The notes: generated from the letters alone by a model not told the origin. A stretch of 64,000 nucleotides of DNA from Bin87 sp965115825 (GCA_965115825.1 OZ220464.1:186001-250000), one strand, 5' to 3'. Positions 35,168 to 43,726 are shown, numbered from the stretch's first letter. Made by a program: numbers and translations.

Positions 35168-35320
35168 AGCGCAATGCTCTAACCTTACCGACGTTGGCGC
35201 CGCCTCCCCTCAACCCCGAAAACGCCGCAGAATCTCCTCATGCCATGACCTAACACGCCCACAGCGCAGCCCCCCATGCGCCTCCCCAATTTTACCACCG
35301 CAACCCACCTCCACAACCCA

Positions 35321-35364
35321 CCCCATCCTGAAAATCCCAAAATCCGGTAAATCCTGATTCTGAC
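35321..35364 (-). repeat. Single dispersed copy of the core of the 84-bp repeat
   Basis: The reverse complement reads GTCAGAATCAGGATTTACCG followed by GATTTTGGGATTTTCAGGAT and GGGG. It is identical over 44 bases to the ACCGG variant found inside the tandem array at 7.9-8.6 kb. It lies just before the promoter at 35375. The rest of the 35168-35374 gap shows nothing. Confidence 0.85.
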
Positions 35365-35374
35365 AATCCTCCTA

Positions 35375-35403
35375 TTGCACCCCGCACGCCAGTGCGCTAT
35401 AAT
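35375..35403 (+). promoter_or_regulatory. Strong promoter with no protein gene downstream
   Basis: TTGCAC (35375-35380), a 17-bp spacer and a perfect TATAAT (35398-35403) predict a rightward start near 35410. The next 460 bases contain no frame with a plausible start and ribosome site, which points to a non-coding transcript. Confidence 0.65.
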
Positions 35404-35506
35404 ACCCCCGTCAGGCTAATCCAACGGCCCCTCGAGAACCGTCGGATACCCGTCCCCGGCCAGGACACCAGCCCGACACCACAACCTAACCAGGAGGCTA
35501 AAAACA

Positions 35507-35768
35507 GGAGTTCAACGGGGTTCAGGATAACACGGTCTAATCCGCCGCAAGCCAGTACTGTGCGGCACGTCGGATCCATTGCACCACTGTAGGTGCGCCG
35601 GAGGTCGGTCACATTACCCGGCTGGCGCACTCAGCACGGCGGGAGTCACCACCGCTGCGCGAGGACGGTACTGCCCCAGGCAGCCGTTAGCACGCGCAAG
35701 ACTAGGACGTAAATAGCAAGCCACGCTCTCGGGCCGTAGCGCCGACATCCTGAACCCCCACGAACTCC
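35507..35768 (+). ncRNA. Candidate structured RNA closed by a 7+12-bp terminal stem
   Basis: GGAGTTC (35507-35513) pairs perfectly with GAACTCC (35762-35768), and GGGGTTCAGGAT (35517-35528) with ATCCTGAACCCC (35747-35758), with a 3x3 internal loop between them. The 218 bases inside contain more hairpins: GCCGCA/TGCGGC enclosed by ATCCG/CGGAT, GCACC/GGTGC, and ACGG-CTGCC/GGCAG-CCGT. ACCA follows the stem. I do not recognise the family: the conserved cores of RNase P, SRP RNA and tmRNA are not seen. The strand follows the upstream promoter. A MITE-like element with 22-bp terminal inverted repeats is the alternative; no target-site duplication is evident. Confidence 0.5.
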
Positions 35769-35877
35769 ACCAAAAATCCACCAACCGAAACGCCAAAAAC
35801 CACCGACCAACCAAAGGAGCAACAACCGGCCATGAACCCGCCCCACCGCGCCAACCCCAGCCGGACGCGCCCCCGCC

Positions 35878-36087
35878 TTACTCTTCCGCCCGCCGCTTCC
35901 AGTAATAATATACGAAGCAGTCGGTAGGATTCTGCGGCACGAACAGCGGCATCGCCGACACCAGTTCCCAGCCCTGCGCGCCCTGCGCGTTCAGAAACTC
36001 CGCGTTCACAGCGTCAACGTTCATCCCGTTGCCTACGAAACCGCCGGAGCGGATGGGCATTTTGTCAACCCGGTATTCCCATCTCAT
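35878..36087 (-). CDS. DUF4177-family small protein
   Basis: The 69-residue protein has the DUF4177 pattern: an N-terminal WEYRVDK strand, a helix with EFLNAQGAQGWELVSAMP and a last strand with YYYWKRR. Such proteins are common and of unknown function. The gene lies 129 bases downstream of no obvious partner; the ThDP enzyme gene upstream is on the same strand only after it. It has its own start at ATG 36087. Confidence 0.75.
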   Translation of the reverse strand: MRWEYRVDKMPIRSGGFVGNGMNVDAVNAEFLNAQGAQGWELVSAMPLFVPQNPTDCFVYYYWKRRAEE

Positions 36088-36216
36088 CGCGTCATAGTCC
36101 TGCCTTGCCGCAACCGGCCCGGGCCTGCCTTGCCTCTGTTGCCGTCCGATGTCGCCGTCCCAGCGTCGCCGCCGTATTCCGATGGCGGCCCGGCGGCCTT
36201 GCGCTGGCCTGCTGCC

Positions 36217-37941
36217 TCATGACATTTCCTCGCTCAGGCTGTAAATCCGGCCCGGCCGTCCGCCGGCGGGCAGGCCCAGCGGCAAGCGCACGTTGAGCAG
36301 ATACGGACGTCGCTCGTCCTCCACCACTCGCAGCCCCTGCTCAATGGCCTCGCTGATGGTGGCCTCGTCGGTCGCGTCGGCGGCCTCTACGCCAAACCCC
36401 TCCGCCAGCTTCACCGGGTCAATGTTGTCCAGCGCCACGCCCCGATACTCACCGCTGTCCTTCATCCCGACGCCAGCGTTGGCCCACGAGTTGGCGACGA
36501 TGCCGTAGGCCCCGTTGTTGGATATGACGTACATCACCGGGATGCTGTGGCTGGCCGCCGTCCACAGAGCGTGGTCTGAATAATACAGCGACCCGTCGCC
36601 CACCAGACCTACCACCGGCCGGTCCGGCGCGCCCAGTTTGGCCCCGATAGCCGCGCCTACCCCATAGCCCTCGGAGCCGCCCGCCGGGCGGATATACTGA
36701 TTCCTGCCGGCCGCGCCGGTGTTGTCCAGAATGTCCTGCGCCACGGCGAACTGCTCAATGGTTACCAGGCCGCCGCCGCGCCGCTCCAGGGCCGCATCCA
36801 GCGCATCGCCCAGCGCGACGGGGCGTACCCGGCCCTCTTGCGCTGGAATGTTCCGCGCGTTGGCTCGCAGCCGAGCCCGCAGCGACGCCGCTTCCTCCCG
36901 CGCCCAGGCCCGACGGGCTGCCATATCATCCGATGCCGATTCCGTAGCGTCCAGCAGGCTCTGGACGGCGCGCCGTTCGTCGGCCAGTACCGCCAGATCC
37001 AGGCCGGGGATGTTCTCCAGGTTCTCCGCGTCCGCGCCGATAGCGACGGTGCGTTGAGCATTGAAAAAGGCGGCATAGTCGCTGGCGTTGCCCGCGCCGT
37101 TATGCGTAACCCCGATGCACATAATCAGATCCGGGTCAATATCGCCGGCCTGTTCCAACCGCCGGCCCCCGGCGTGCAGCGGGTGCTTGATGGGAACCGC
37201 CCGGGGATCGCCCACCACCGGAACTCCGAGCCGTTCGGCCAGAGCGGTAACCTCGGCAATCGCTCCGCTCTTCCACACGCCGTCGCCCACGTACATCAGC
37301 GGACGCCTGGCGTCGCGCAGGGCGCGGGCCACCGCCTCAACGTCGGCCTCCGACGGATAGCCGGCGCGAAACTCCGGCAACCCTCCGTCAATGATGTTGG
37401 CGGTATGCTCCTGCGGCCCCAGCAGCCGGTCGTACACCGCCAGATGCACCGGGCCCACCGGCGGCGTCATGGCGACGCGCAGCGCGCGCTCCACCGCGGC
37501 CGGCAGCCCCTCCGCTTCAATCACCGTCCAGTTGGCTTTCATCATCGGCGCGGCGATGGCGGTAGGCCCGGCGTTGTGGCTCACGTCCAGGCTGATTTTG
37601 CCGGCAAAACTCCCTGTGTCGCCGGCAAAAGTGATTACCACCACCGGCAGGCTGCCCGTCCACACGTTGATAAGCTGCCCCATGGCCTGGGCCAACCCCG
37701 CGCCCAGATGCACTACCATCACGCCGGGCCTGAGGTTGGCCTGCGTATAGCCGCCGGCCATCGCCGTAACCGCGCCCTCGTGCAAGCCGAGGATGCCGTG
37801 AATGTCGGAACGCGCGTGCAGCGCATCAAAGAACAGCGCCTCGCGGGAGCCGGAGTTGTTGAAAACGTACTTCACGCCGGAGGCCGCCAGCTGCTCAACC
37901 ATAAGTCGGGAGGCGTTGGCGGTCATTTGCCTGGTCTGCAT
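36217..37941 (-). CDS. ThDP-dependent decarboxylase/synthase (benzoylformate decarboxylase/acetolactate synthase-like)
   Basis: The 574-residue protein starts at ATG 37941 seven bases after GGAG. It has the three domains of the family: the Pyr domain with catalytic Glu in LGLHEGAVTAMAGGY, the central domain (about 200-330) and the PP domain with the ThDP motif GDGSLYYSDHALWTAASHSIPVMYVISNN. FAD-binding residues of true acetolactate synthases are not clear and no small subunit is present. It probably decarboxylates a 2-oxo acid or makes a carboligation product. A second distant member is encoded at 51.6-53.3 kb. Confidence 0.88.
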   Translation of the reverse strand: MQTRQMTANASRLMVEQLAASGVKYVFNNSGSREALFFDALHARSDIHGILGLHEGAVTAMAGGYTQANLRPGVMVVHLGAGLAQAMGQLINVWTGSLPVVVITFAGDTGSFAGKISLDVSHNAGPTAIAAPMMKANWTVIEAEGLPAAVERALRVAMTPPVGPVHLAVYDRLLGPQEHTANIIDGGLPEFRAGYPSEADVEAVARALRDARRPLMYVGDGVWKSGAIAEVTALAERLGVPVVGDPRAVPIKHPLHAGGRRLEQAGDIDPDLIMCIGVTHNGAGNASDYAAFFNAQRTVAIGADAENLENIPGLDLAVLADERRAVQSLLDATESASDDMAARRAWAREEAASLRARLRANARNIPAQEGRVRPVALGDALDAALERRGGGLVTIEQFAVAQDILDNTGAAGRNQYIRPAGGSEGYGVGAAIGAKLGAPDRPVVGLVGDGSLYYSDHALWTAASHSIPVMYVISNNGAYGIVANSWANAGVGMKDSGEYRGVALDNIDPVKLAEGFGVEAADATDEATISEAIEQGLRVVEDERRPYLLNVRLPLGLPAGGRPGRIYSLSEEMS

Positions 37942-38155
37942 AAGGCTGCTCCTTCAAGTGCGGGTGAGTAAGACGACGGCATAGTAAGCCGGCGGCGCGG
38001 GAATGTCCACCGGGCCGGTTCCCGCCGATGGCAAAAAGCCGGCCATTCGCGCCGCCGTCTGCCCGGCCAGCCCACCGTTATCGCCGACGGATGCGGCTCG
38101 GAGCGCCGGATTGGGCGCATCAGATGAATCCGGCGGACTAATTCAATGACCGAGT

Positions 38156-38512
38156 TCAATCCGCCGCGATGAGCGTAAAAGCCCCGGAGTCGGCCTCATC
38201 GGGAACCAGCTCCCGCACCCGAACCACCGCGTCAGGATTGATGGGGCCGTACACGTGAGGGTAGATTTCCCCGGAGCGAGCCGGCTCGCGGACTACTGGA
38301 GAGCCGTCGGCCAGCCGCGTTGTGTCAACATCCAGCGCCAGCAGGTCATCGCGGCCCGCGAACAGCCGCGACGCAACCCGGAGCAGCTGCGCTTCGTCCC
38401 CGCTGGCATGAATAAACCCCTCCTCGGCCAGCGACGGCGCGCGATACTCTCCGGCGGCCAGGCCGGCCGCCCAGTCGGCGCGAAAGGCCAGGTGGTAAAT
38501 GACGGCCGGCAT
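38156..38512 (-). CDS. DUF952-family protein
   Basis: The 118-residue protein shows the complete DUF952 pattern: IYHLAFRADWAAG, the SLAEEGFIHAS motif with its conserved His, LFAGRDDLLALDVD and GEIYPHVYGPI. This family is widespread and uncharacterised. The gene's stop is 214 bases from the ThDP enzyme start, and it begins three bases downstream of the serine hydrolase stop, so it is probably cotranscribed with that gene. Confidence 0.85.
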   Translation of the reverse strand: MPAVIYHLAFRADWAAGLAAGEYRAPSLAEEGFIHASGDEAQLLRVASRLFAGRDDLLALDVDTTRLADGSPVVREPARSGEIYPHVYGPINPDAVVRVRELVPDEADSGAFTLIAAD

Positions 38513-38515
38513 CGG

Positions 38516-39628
38516 CTATTCGCACGCCGCCCGCACCGCCCGCGACATGGCCGCCAGGCGCGGGTTGTTGGTGGCGCTGGCTCGGAACCCGTTGGTGATG
38601 TAGGCTGCCGCCAGGCCCAGCGACGGGTCGGCCCAGCCTACCGACGTGCCGGCGCCGGCGTGTCCGAAGGTGCCGGCGCCGCTGCCTGCGCTGGCGCCCA
38701 TGCGATTGTCGTCCAGCACCAGACCCAGAGAGCGGCGCATCCGAGATCCCAGGGAGAAGTCGTTAGCCTCCAGTTGCAGCCGGGTGCCCTCGGCCACGGT
38801 TTCGGGTTTGAGGATGCGCACGCCGTCCAGCTCGCCGGAATTGGCCATCATCGCGTAGAACCGGGCTAGTCCGCGCGCCGTGAAAATGCCCCCGCCGGCC
38901 GGGTGCACCGCCTGATGCACCTCCGGGCGATTGTAGGGGCGTATCATGCCGGGACGGTCGCAGTCATCCATAGCGTGGATGCGCGACACCCTGCCCTCCA
39001 GCTCCGGCGGCAGCCCCACGTAGCCGTCAAAGATGCCCAACGGGTCCAGAATCTCCTCCCGCAGGAACACCCCGATGTGCCGCCCGTCGATGCGCCGCAC
39101 CAGCTCCCCGATTACCCAGCCGAAGTTGCGCGGATGGTACGCCATAATCTGCCCGGCAGGGTAGTCGGGCCTGATATCCTCCATGCACTCCGCCACATAA
39201 TCCCAATCCTGCCAGCGGTCCCAGGACAGTTCGGGCGGCGTCTCCGGAAAGCCGCCCCGGTGGGTCAGAATGTGCCGGATGGTTACGCCGCCCTTGTTGT
39301 GCTTGGCGAACCGGGGCCAGTATTTCGCCACCGGGTCATCCCAGTCCAACCGACCCCGTTCCCACAGGATATGCAAGCATACCGCGGCCAGCGGCTTGGT
39401 GGACGAGTACAGGATGAACATGGTATCGGCGTTGACGGGAACGCCGGCGGCATCGTCGGCCAACCCGCCCCACAGGTCAACGGCCAGCCGGCCGTGACGA
39501 TAAACGGCCAGGCCCGCGCCGGGATGCAGCCCCTGGTCGATTTGCTGGCGGAAGAGGTTCTCCAGCTCCTGAACGGCGGCCGGGTTCATCCCGGCCTGGT
39601 TGACAACGGTAGTGGCGGTAGTGGTCAT
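38516..39628 (-). CDS. Serine hydrolase of the beta-lactamase class C/esterase family
   Basis: The 370-residue protein begins at ATG 39628 behind AGAGG. It has SSTK as the SxxK nucleophile motif near residue 74, the Tyr motif in YHPRNFG, and HAGAG at the KTG position near the C-terminus. There is no signal peptide, and the HAG triad points to an EstB-type esterase or peptidase more than a beta-lactamase. The substrate is unknown. It is followed at three bases by the DUF952 gene. Confidence 0.9.
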   Translation of the reverse strand: MTTTATTVVNQAGMNPAAVQELENLFRQQIDQGLHPGAGLAVYRHGRLAVDLWGGLADDAAGVPVNADTMFILYSSTKPLAAVCLHILWERGRLDWDDPVAKYWPRFAKHNKGGVTIRHILTHRGGFPETPPELSWDRWQDWDYVAECMEDIRPDYPAGQIMAYHPRNFGWVIGELVRRIDGRHIGVFLREEILDPLGIFDGYVGLPPELEGRVSRIHAMDDCDRPGMIRPYNRPEVHQAVHPAGGGIFTARGLARFYAMMANSGELDGVRILKPETVAEGTRLQLEANDFSLGSRMRRSLGLVLDDNRMGASAGSGAGTFGHAGAGTSVGWADPSLGLAAAYITNGFRASATNNPRLAAMSRAVRAACE

Positions 39629-39731
39629 CTCAATCCTCTGCAAGACGCCGGATGCCCGCTTTCGCAGGAATTACCACGGAGGGCGGGAAGACGGACGGTA
39701 GATGATGGCGGGCGTAGCGGGAGATGGCGGT

Positions 39732-40169
39732 TCAGTCGGCGAAGACGGTGTTGAGGTTGGCGGACAGGTCGAAGAAATGCTGCAGGCTCTGGTTGTAGCG
39801 GAAGAACAGGTCGGCGCGCAGCTGGTCGCCGACGGCGTTGTTGGAAATCTCGTGCAGCATATCCAGGCTGACCAGCGTCTGGCCGGCCTCGGCGCCGCCG
39901 TTGGCCCTGATGTTCTCCAGCATCGCGCGCCATGCGGCCGGCTCCATCTCAATGAAGAAATCCACGTTGATGAGGTCGTACTCGCTGCCGGCCCGCACCG
40001 AGCGGCACTCAAACGCCTCGAAGGTGATGATAAATACGCTGTCGCCAACTTTGACGCCCATATCGGCGTCCACCGTGCCGATTTGCCGATAGCCGGCGTC
40101 TTCGTTGGCCATCCCTTGCAGAGCCTCAAACCAGGCCAGAGATGGGAATGGGATAGCTTCGGCAGCCAT
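39732..40169 (-). CDS. SCP2-like sterol-carrier-type small protein
   Basis: The 145-residue protein starts at ATG 40169, ten bases after AGGAGG; the ATG at 40178 is only one base after it. It has the form of SCP2-like domains: PSLAWFEALQGMANEDAGYRQIG, VDADMGVKVGD, and DFFIEMEPAAWRAMLENI, ending with a His-rich helix. Such proteins bind hydrophobic ligands in the cytoplasm. The similarity is by pattern and moderate. It is flanked by the FmdB gene upstream on the same strand. Confidence 0.55.
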   Translation of the reverse strand: MAAEAIPFPSLAWFEALQGMANEDAGYRQIGTVDADMGVKVGDSVFIITFEAFECRSVRAGSEYDLINVDFFIEMEPAAWRAMLENIRANGGAEAGQTLVSLDMLHEISNNAVGDQLRADLFFRYNQSLQHFFDLSANLNTVFAD

Positions 40170-40307
40170 TCGTTTCATGCCTCCTGGAGGTGGGTAGCGT
40201 AACTTGCTGGGAGAAATCGCTTGCGGCAGTCAGGGATTGCCGGGTTCCTGTGAAAGCGGGAATGACGGGTCGCTGCGGCAATAACCGTATGGCTGTTGCT
40301 GACGGGA

Positions 40308-40616
40308 TTACTCTTTGAAATAAGGGGCGCCGGTCTTCTCCGCTGCCGAGAACGGGGCCATCCGCCGCAGGTAGTGGTCAGGGCTGGACGTGGACGATGC
40401 CTTGCCCATAGTGTCATCCACCATCTTATAGTAGCGCGGATCAAGGTTGCGGTACTCATCGGCCTCCGTGCGCCCCTGGGAAAACGACGACATGATGCGC
40501 TCCATGCCGGCGTCGCCGCAGCGCTGGCAGCTGACGGCGGCAGCGGTAGAAGCGACCTTGAAAAAGAAGCTGCTGACCCCATGGCAAGCCTGGCAACGGT
40601 ACTCATATATTGGCAT
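40308..40616 (-). CDS. FmdB-type zinc-ribbon protein
   Basis: The 102-residue protein starts at ATG 40616 (MPIYEYRCQACHG). CQACHG and CQRCGD make the four-Cys zinc ribbon typical of the FmdB regulatory-protein family, with the usual Ser/Phe stretch between them. The C-terminal 60 residues are polar and probably disordered. The role is often described as regulatory but is not proven. Confidence 0.85.
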   Translation of the reverse strand: MPIYEYRCQACHGVSSFFFKVASTAAAVSCQRCGDAGMERIMSSFSQGRTEADEYRNLDPRYYKMVDDTMGKASSTSSPDHYLRRMAPFSAAEKTGAPYFKE

Positions 40617-40718
40617 GGGAACAACACCTTTTGGAGCGCGCAACTGGCTCAGCTTTTTCCCGCCCTGCGCTGGCCGGAACTGAACCGGCGACGATGGTAG
40701 CGGAACCGCCCGGCGGTG

Positions 40719-41165
40719 TCAAAATCCGTCAAACTCCGGCCGGTGCGGCTTGATGTCAATAATCGGGGAGCCGTCCTGCGCGTCCAGCTCGGTTATATCC
40801 AGAATTATCTCCCCGGTATCCGCATTGGGGCGGATTGCCTGAATAGTTGCCACCGTTGCCGCGATGAAGTTGGGGCGATACTGGCTGCGGGTGGCGAACA
40901 CCCCCCGCATCGGGTTGGCCGGGTTATGCCCCGGATGCAGCCGCAGTTCGTAGCCGATTTCCGCCGCGCGGTGAACCACGAAAAGCGTCAGGATTTGGCC
41001 GCCGGGCTCCAGTCCCATCACGCCGTCGGCGAATTCGGGCAGCACCACAATTTGCGATGGGCAACGGCGCATCTCGTCAGACGGGGCATAGCCGCTGAAC
41101 CGGCTGCGCGCGTGCCCGATGGGGGTAATGGCGATGGCGCCGCGCTGCAAGTTGGACATGGACAT
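40719..41165 (-). CDS. TrmO-family tRNA methyltransferase-like protein (YaeB/TsaA domain)
   Basis: The 148-residue protein has the family order: IGHARSRFSGYAPSDEM, QIVVLPEFADGV, GVFATRSQYRPNFIAATVATI and DGSPIIDIKPHRPEFD. Characterised TrmO enzymes methylate N6 of t6A37 in tRNAThr with SAM. This copy is shorter than the E. coli protein and lacks its C-terminal extension. Its ATG overlaps the alpha/beta hydrolase stop by TGATG, so the two are coupled. Confidence 0.82.
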   Translation of the reverse strand: MSMSNLQRGAIAITPIGHARSRFSGYAPSDEMRRCPSQIVVLPEFADGVMGLEPGGQILTLFVVHRAAEIGYELRLHPGHNPANPMRGVFATRSQYRPNFIAATVATIQAIRPNADTGEIILDITELDAQDGSPIIDIKPHRPEFDGF

Positions 41166-42046
41166 CAGTCGGCAGCGGCGGCGGATGCGCCGGTGTCGGA
41201 CAGCGAGGCCAGCCAGTTAATGACGGCGGCGCCCGCGGCGGGCATCATATTGGTGAGCGAGTGGTTGCCGCCGTCCAGCGTCAGATACTCGGCGCGGGGG
41301 CTGTTGACGGCGGCGGTTACGATGTCCCGGGGCGCGTTCAGCAGGCGGGTGTGGGTTTCCTGCGAGCCGGCCAGCACAAACAGCGGCGCCCGGATATTCG
41401 GCGCGTGCCGGATTATGTTGTAACGTTCCAGCGGCCCGTGCTTATCGATATAGGCCATGGCTGAAAACAGTTCCTTGATTGGAAAGTCCACGGCGAACAA
41501 GTCCAGGGCGCGGCCCTCCGCCTCCATACGGTCGGCGGTTTCCAGGTTGGCGCGGAATTCATCAGCGTCAGGCGACGCCAGGTAGTAGGAGCACGACAGC
41601 CGCACGGGCGATACCGGAATCACGGCGGCAACGCGGGAGTCGCCCTCGACGGCAGCGTAGTATGCTACCTTCACCGCGCCCATGCTGTGGCCCAGTATGG
41701 CGATGTGTTCGTGGCCCAACCCGGCAAGGTAATCAATGCCGGCGCGCAAATCCTGCCGGCTGTTGTCCAGAATCTCGTAGGCATTTCCTTCCGCGGCGCC
41801 GGTTTGCCGGTCGACCCAGACCGTGTCGTGGCCGCGGGTGTTCAGAGTAAGTGCCGCGTAGCCCCGGTTTCGCAAGTCGTTGGCCATGTTGGCCGTGGCC
41901 GGGGTATAAAAGTTGCGCCCCGATCCGTGGATGCACAGCACGGCCTCAATGCCCCCGGCAGGAGCGGCCTCCGGCGCCGGGGCGAAATATGCTCCGTCCA
42001 GCTCCATACCGTCGGGGGCGGTCAGGCGAATCAGGTCAACCAGCAT
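41165..42046 (-). CDS. Alpha/beta hydrolase
   Basis: The 293-residue protein has the nucleophile elbow GHSMGAV (Ser), the oxyanion-side CIHGSGRNF and a C-terminal His in DGGNHSLTNMM; the acid is probably the Asp before GGNH or in an earlier strand. The size and lack of a lid insertion match dienelactone-hydrolase or DUF1749-like enzymes. No signal peptide is present. It is coupled with the TrmO-like gene. Confidence 0.83.
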   Translation of the reverse strand: MLVDLIRLTAPDGMELDGAYFAPAPEAAPAGGIEAVLCIHGSGRNFYTPATANMANDLRNRGYAALTLNTRGHDTVWVDRQTGAAEGNAYEILDNSRQDLRAGIDYLAGLGHEHIAILGHSMGAVKVAYYAAVEGDSRVAAVIPVSPVRLSCSYYLASPDADEFRANLETADRMEAEGRALDLFAVDFPIKELFSAMAYIDKHGPLERYNIIRHAPNIRAPLFVLAGSQETHTRLLNAPRDIVTAAVNSPRAEYLTLDGGNHSLTNMMPAAGAAVINWLASLSDTGASAAAAD

Positions 42047-42080
42047 GGCGGCATCCTCCCAGCCGGGCGGTTTTCAATGA

Positions 42081-42116
42081 GCAAAGCCGGGTTTGAACCC
42101 CGGCTTTGCGTTTTTT
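42081..42116 (+). terminator. Perfect hairpin with T-run, oriented against the flanking genes
   Basis: GCAAAGCCGGG (42081-42091) pairs with CCCGGCTTTGC (42099-42109) over seven bases, and TTTTTT follows at 42111-42116. The T-run is on the plus strand although both flanking genes are on the minus strand. On the minus strand the hairpin has no T-run after it. Confidence 0.7.
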
Positions 42117-42148
42117 CAATAACCGGGAAACCGGGCCGGCAACGGTGG

Positions 42149-43000
42149 CTACTGCAAGCCCAGCAGGTAATCCACCAGATTGTCGATATCTTCGTCGCTC
42201 AAAGCCGGCAGGATGCCGGCCATGGTGGCCAGCATCAGGTTGCCGTCGTAGTCCTGGGAGAGGCCGTCGGCGGTTCCGGCGGCGTAAGCGTCGGGTTCTA
42301 GGATGGACTCTCTGATGTACTGTTCGGCGGAATAGCCGGCAATGCGGTTGGCTGCCAGTGAGCCGATGCCGTTCAGCGCCGGGCCGAGGACGCCCTGGGC
42401 TACGCCGTCGATGGCGTGGCAGGCGGAACAGCCGCCGCTGCCGGTGAACAGGGCCTGACCGGGATGCGCGCCGGCGGCCGGCTGGGCGCTACCGCCCGGC
42501 GAAACCGCGCCTACCGGCGCCGGCGTAGGCATTACCGGCGCTTCGTAGCGAGGCTCCTCTACTGCCGGGTGGTGCTCGAAGTGCGCCTGACGAGGCTCGG
42601 AAAAGGCGCGAGGCGTGGGTCGGAACACGCCGAAGAGCAGCACCAGGGCCACGGCTACCACCAGCCCCAGGGCGAGGCCGGCCACGAAAATCTGCCACAA
42701 CAGCTCGTGCTCAAACTTCAAGTGCATGAAGAAGGCAATGACGCAAAAGAACTTGATGACCGATAGGATGACCAGCGGCGCGATGACGACGCTGGATCCC
42801 TGCAAGCCTTCCGGGACGATGATGAGGAACTCAATCAGCGTGATAATCGCCAAGAAGATTGCCAGAATGCCGTATTGCTTCAGTCCACCGTGCACTCCCT
42901 CCGGAACGCGCCCGAAAAAGAACCGCCCAATGCCGGCGTCTTCGTGGGAGGTGTGCCCAGGTTCGGGCAGCGCGTCTTCTTGTCCGGGGTTAGTGCTCAT
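42149..43000 (-). CDS. Cytochrome c oxidase subunit IV fused to a cytochrome c domain
   Basis: The 283-residue protein has two parts. Residues 40-130 form three membrane helices with IKFFCVIAFFMHLKFEHELL, the prokaryotic COX4 pattern. After a Pro/Ala linker (about 145-178) a periplasmic class I cytochrome c follows, with heme site CSACH and a Met ligand in NLMLATMAGILPALSDEDIDNLVDYL. It is last in the oxidase operon, 21 bases after subunit III. With subunit II also carrying a cytochrome c, the complex would have two covalent hemes as electron entry sites. Confidence 0.87.
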   Translation of the reverse strand: MSTNPGQEDALPEPGHTSHEDAGIGRFFFGRVPEGVHGGLKQYGILAIFLAIITLIEFLIIVPEGLQGSSVVIAPLVILSVIKFFCVIAFFMHLKFEHELLWQIFVAGLALGLVVAVALVLLFGVFRPTPRAFSEPRQAHFEHHPAVEEPRYEAPVMPTPAPVGAVSPGGSAQPAAGAHPGQALFTGSGGCSACHAIDGVAQGVLGPALNGIGSLAANRIAGYSAEQYIRESILEPDAYAAGTADGLSQDYDGNLMLATMAGILPALSDEDIDNLVDYLLGLQ

Positions 43001-43021
43001 CGCTCGAAAGCCTCCTGGGAG

Positions 43022-43726
43022 CTAGGTGATGATGCCGGTTAGCCAGTGCCATCCCTGCACGGCGGCGTGGCCGGCGTCCGGGCCGGCGTCAAACCCGCCA
43101 ATGAGGTAAAGCAAGGTGAAAATCACAATCCAGACGATGTCGACGAAGTGCCAGTACAAACCGGCGATGTCCACGTCTTCCCCGGAAGGCCGACCCGCCG
43201 GGTTGCGAAGCGATACGACGGTGAGGCAGATCAGCCAGAAAATACCCAGCGTAACGTGCGCCCCATGGAAGCCGGTCAGGGTGAAGAAAGTGCTGCTGAA
43301 CAGGTTGGTTTCGTAGCGCAAACCCTCGACGCGGAAGAGGTTGAACTCATAGACCTGGAAGCCGATAAACCCGGCGCCCAGCACGATGGTGCAGACCAGC
43401 CACTGAATAAGCCGCCTTTGGTTCCCGCTACGGGCCGCCGCCACCGCCATCACCATCGTGAAGGAACTCATCAGCAGTACGAAGGTGCTGATAGTGGTGA
43501 TTGGGACGTCGATGATGTCTATGGGGTAGGGGCCGACGATGCTCTGACCCCGGTACACCATGTAAGTGGCGATGAGGGAACCGAAGAACAGGCAGTCGGA
43601 GCCGAGGAACACCCACATGAGGAGTTTCCGGTGGCTGATGCCGGTAGTGGTTTCCTCCTCGTGGGCGGGAGGGTGCGCTGACGTTTCAGGCGTCGGCGGG
43701 GCGTGGGAGGTATCTACGTGGGCCAA
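43022..43726 (-). CDS. coxC: Cytochrome c oxidase subunit III
   Basis: The 234-residue protein starts best at TTG 43726, six bases after GGAGG; longer in-frame starts are upstream of that site. Seven membrane helices are seen, in the order LMWVFLGSDCLFFGSLIATY, STFVLLMSSFTMVMAV, IQWLVCTIVLGAGFIGFQVYEF, FHGAHVTLGIFWLICL and the family signature YWHFVDIVWIVIFTLLYL. It binds no redox metal and stabilises subunit I and proton uptake. It is the third gene of the operon. Confidence 0.93.
   Translation of the reverse strand: MAHVDTSHAPPTPETSAHPPAHEEETTTGISHRKLLMWVFLGSDCLFFGSLIATYMVYRGQSIVGPYPIDIIDVPITTISTFVLLMSSFTMVMAVAAARSGNQRRLIQWLVCTIVLGAGFIGFQVYEFNLFRVEGLRYETNLFSSTFFTLTGFHGAHVTLGIFWLICLTVVSLRNPAGRPSGEDVDIAGLYWHFVDIVWIVIFTLLYLIGGFDAGPDAGHAAVQGWHWLTGIIT

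Noticed and set aside
35507..35772. tmRNA, because the stem is followed by ACCA
   Set aside because: No T-arm with TTCGAAT precedes the 3' stem strand, and there is no tag ORF ending in an ALAA-like peptide.
35507..35772. RNase P RNA or large SRP RNA
   Set aside because: The conserved cores of both (GAGGAAAGTCC; CCGGAAGGAAGCAGC) are absent on either strand.
35832..35900. Short ORF from ATG 35832 after AGGAG
   Set aside because: About 20 codons overlapping the end of the DUF4177 gene, with 12-base spacing and no similarity.
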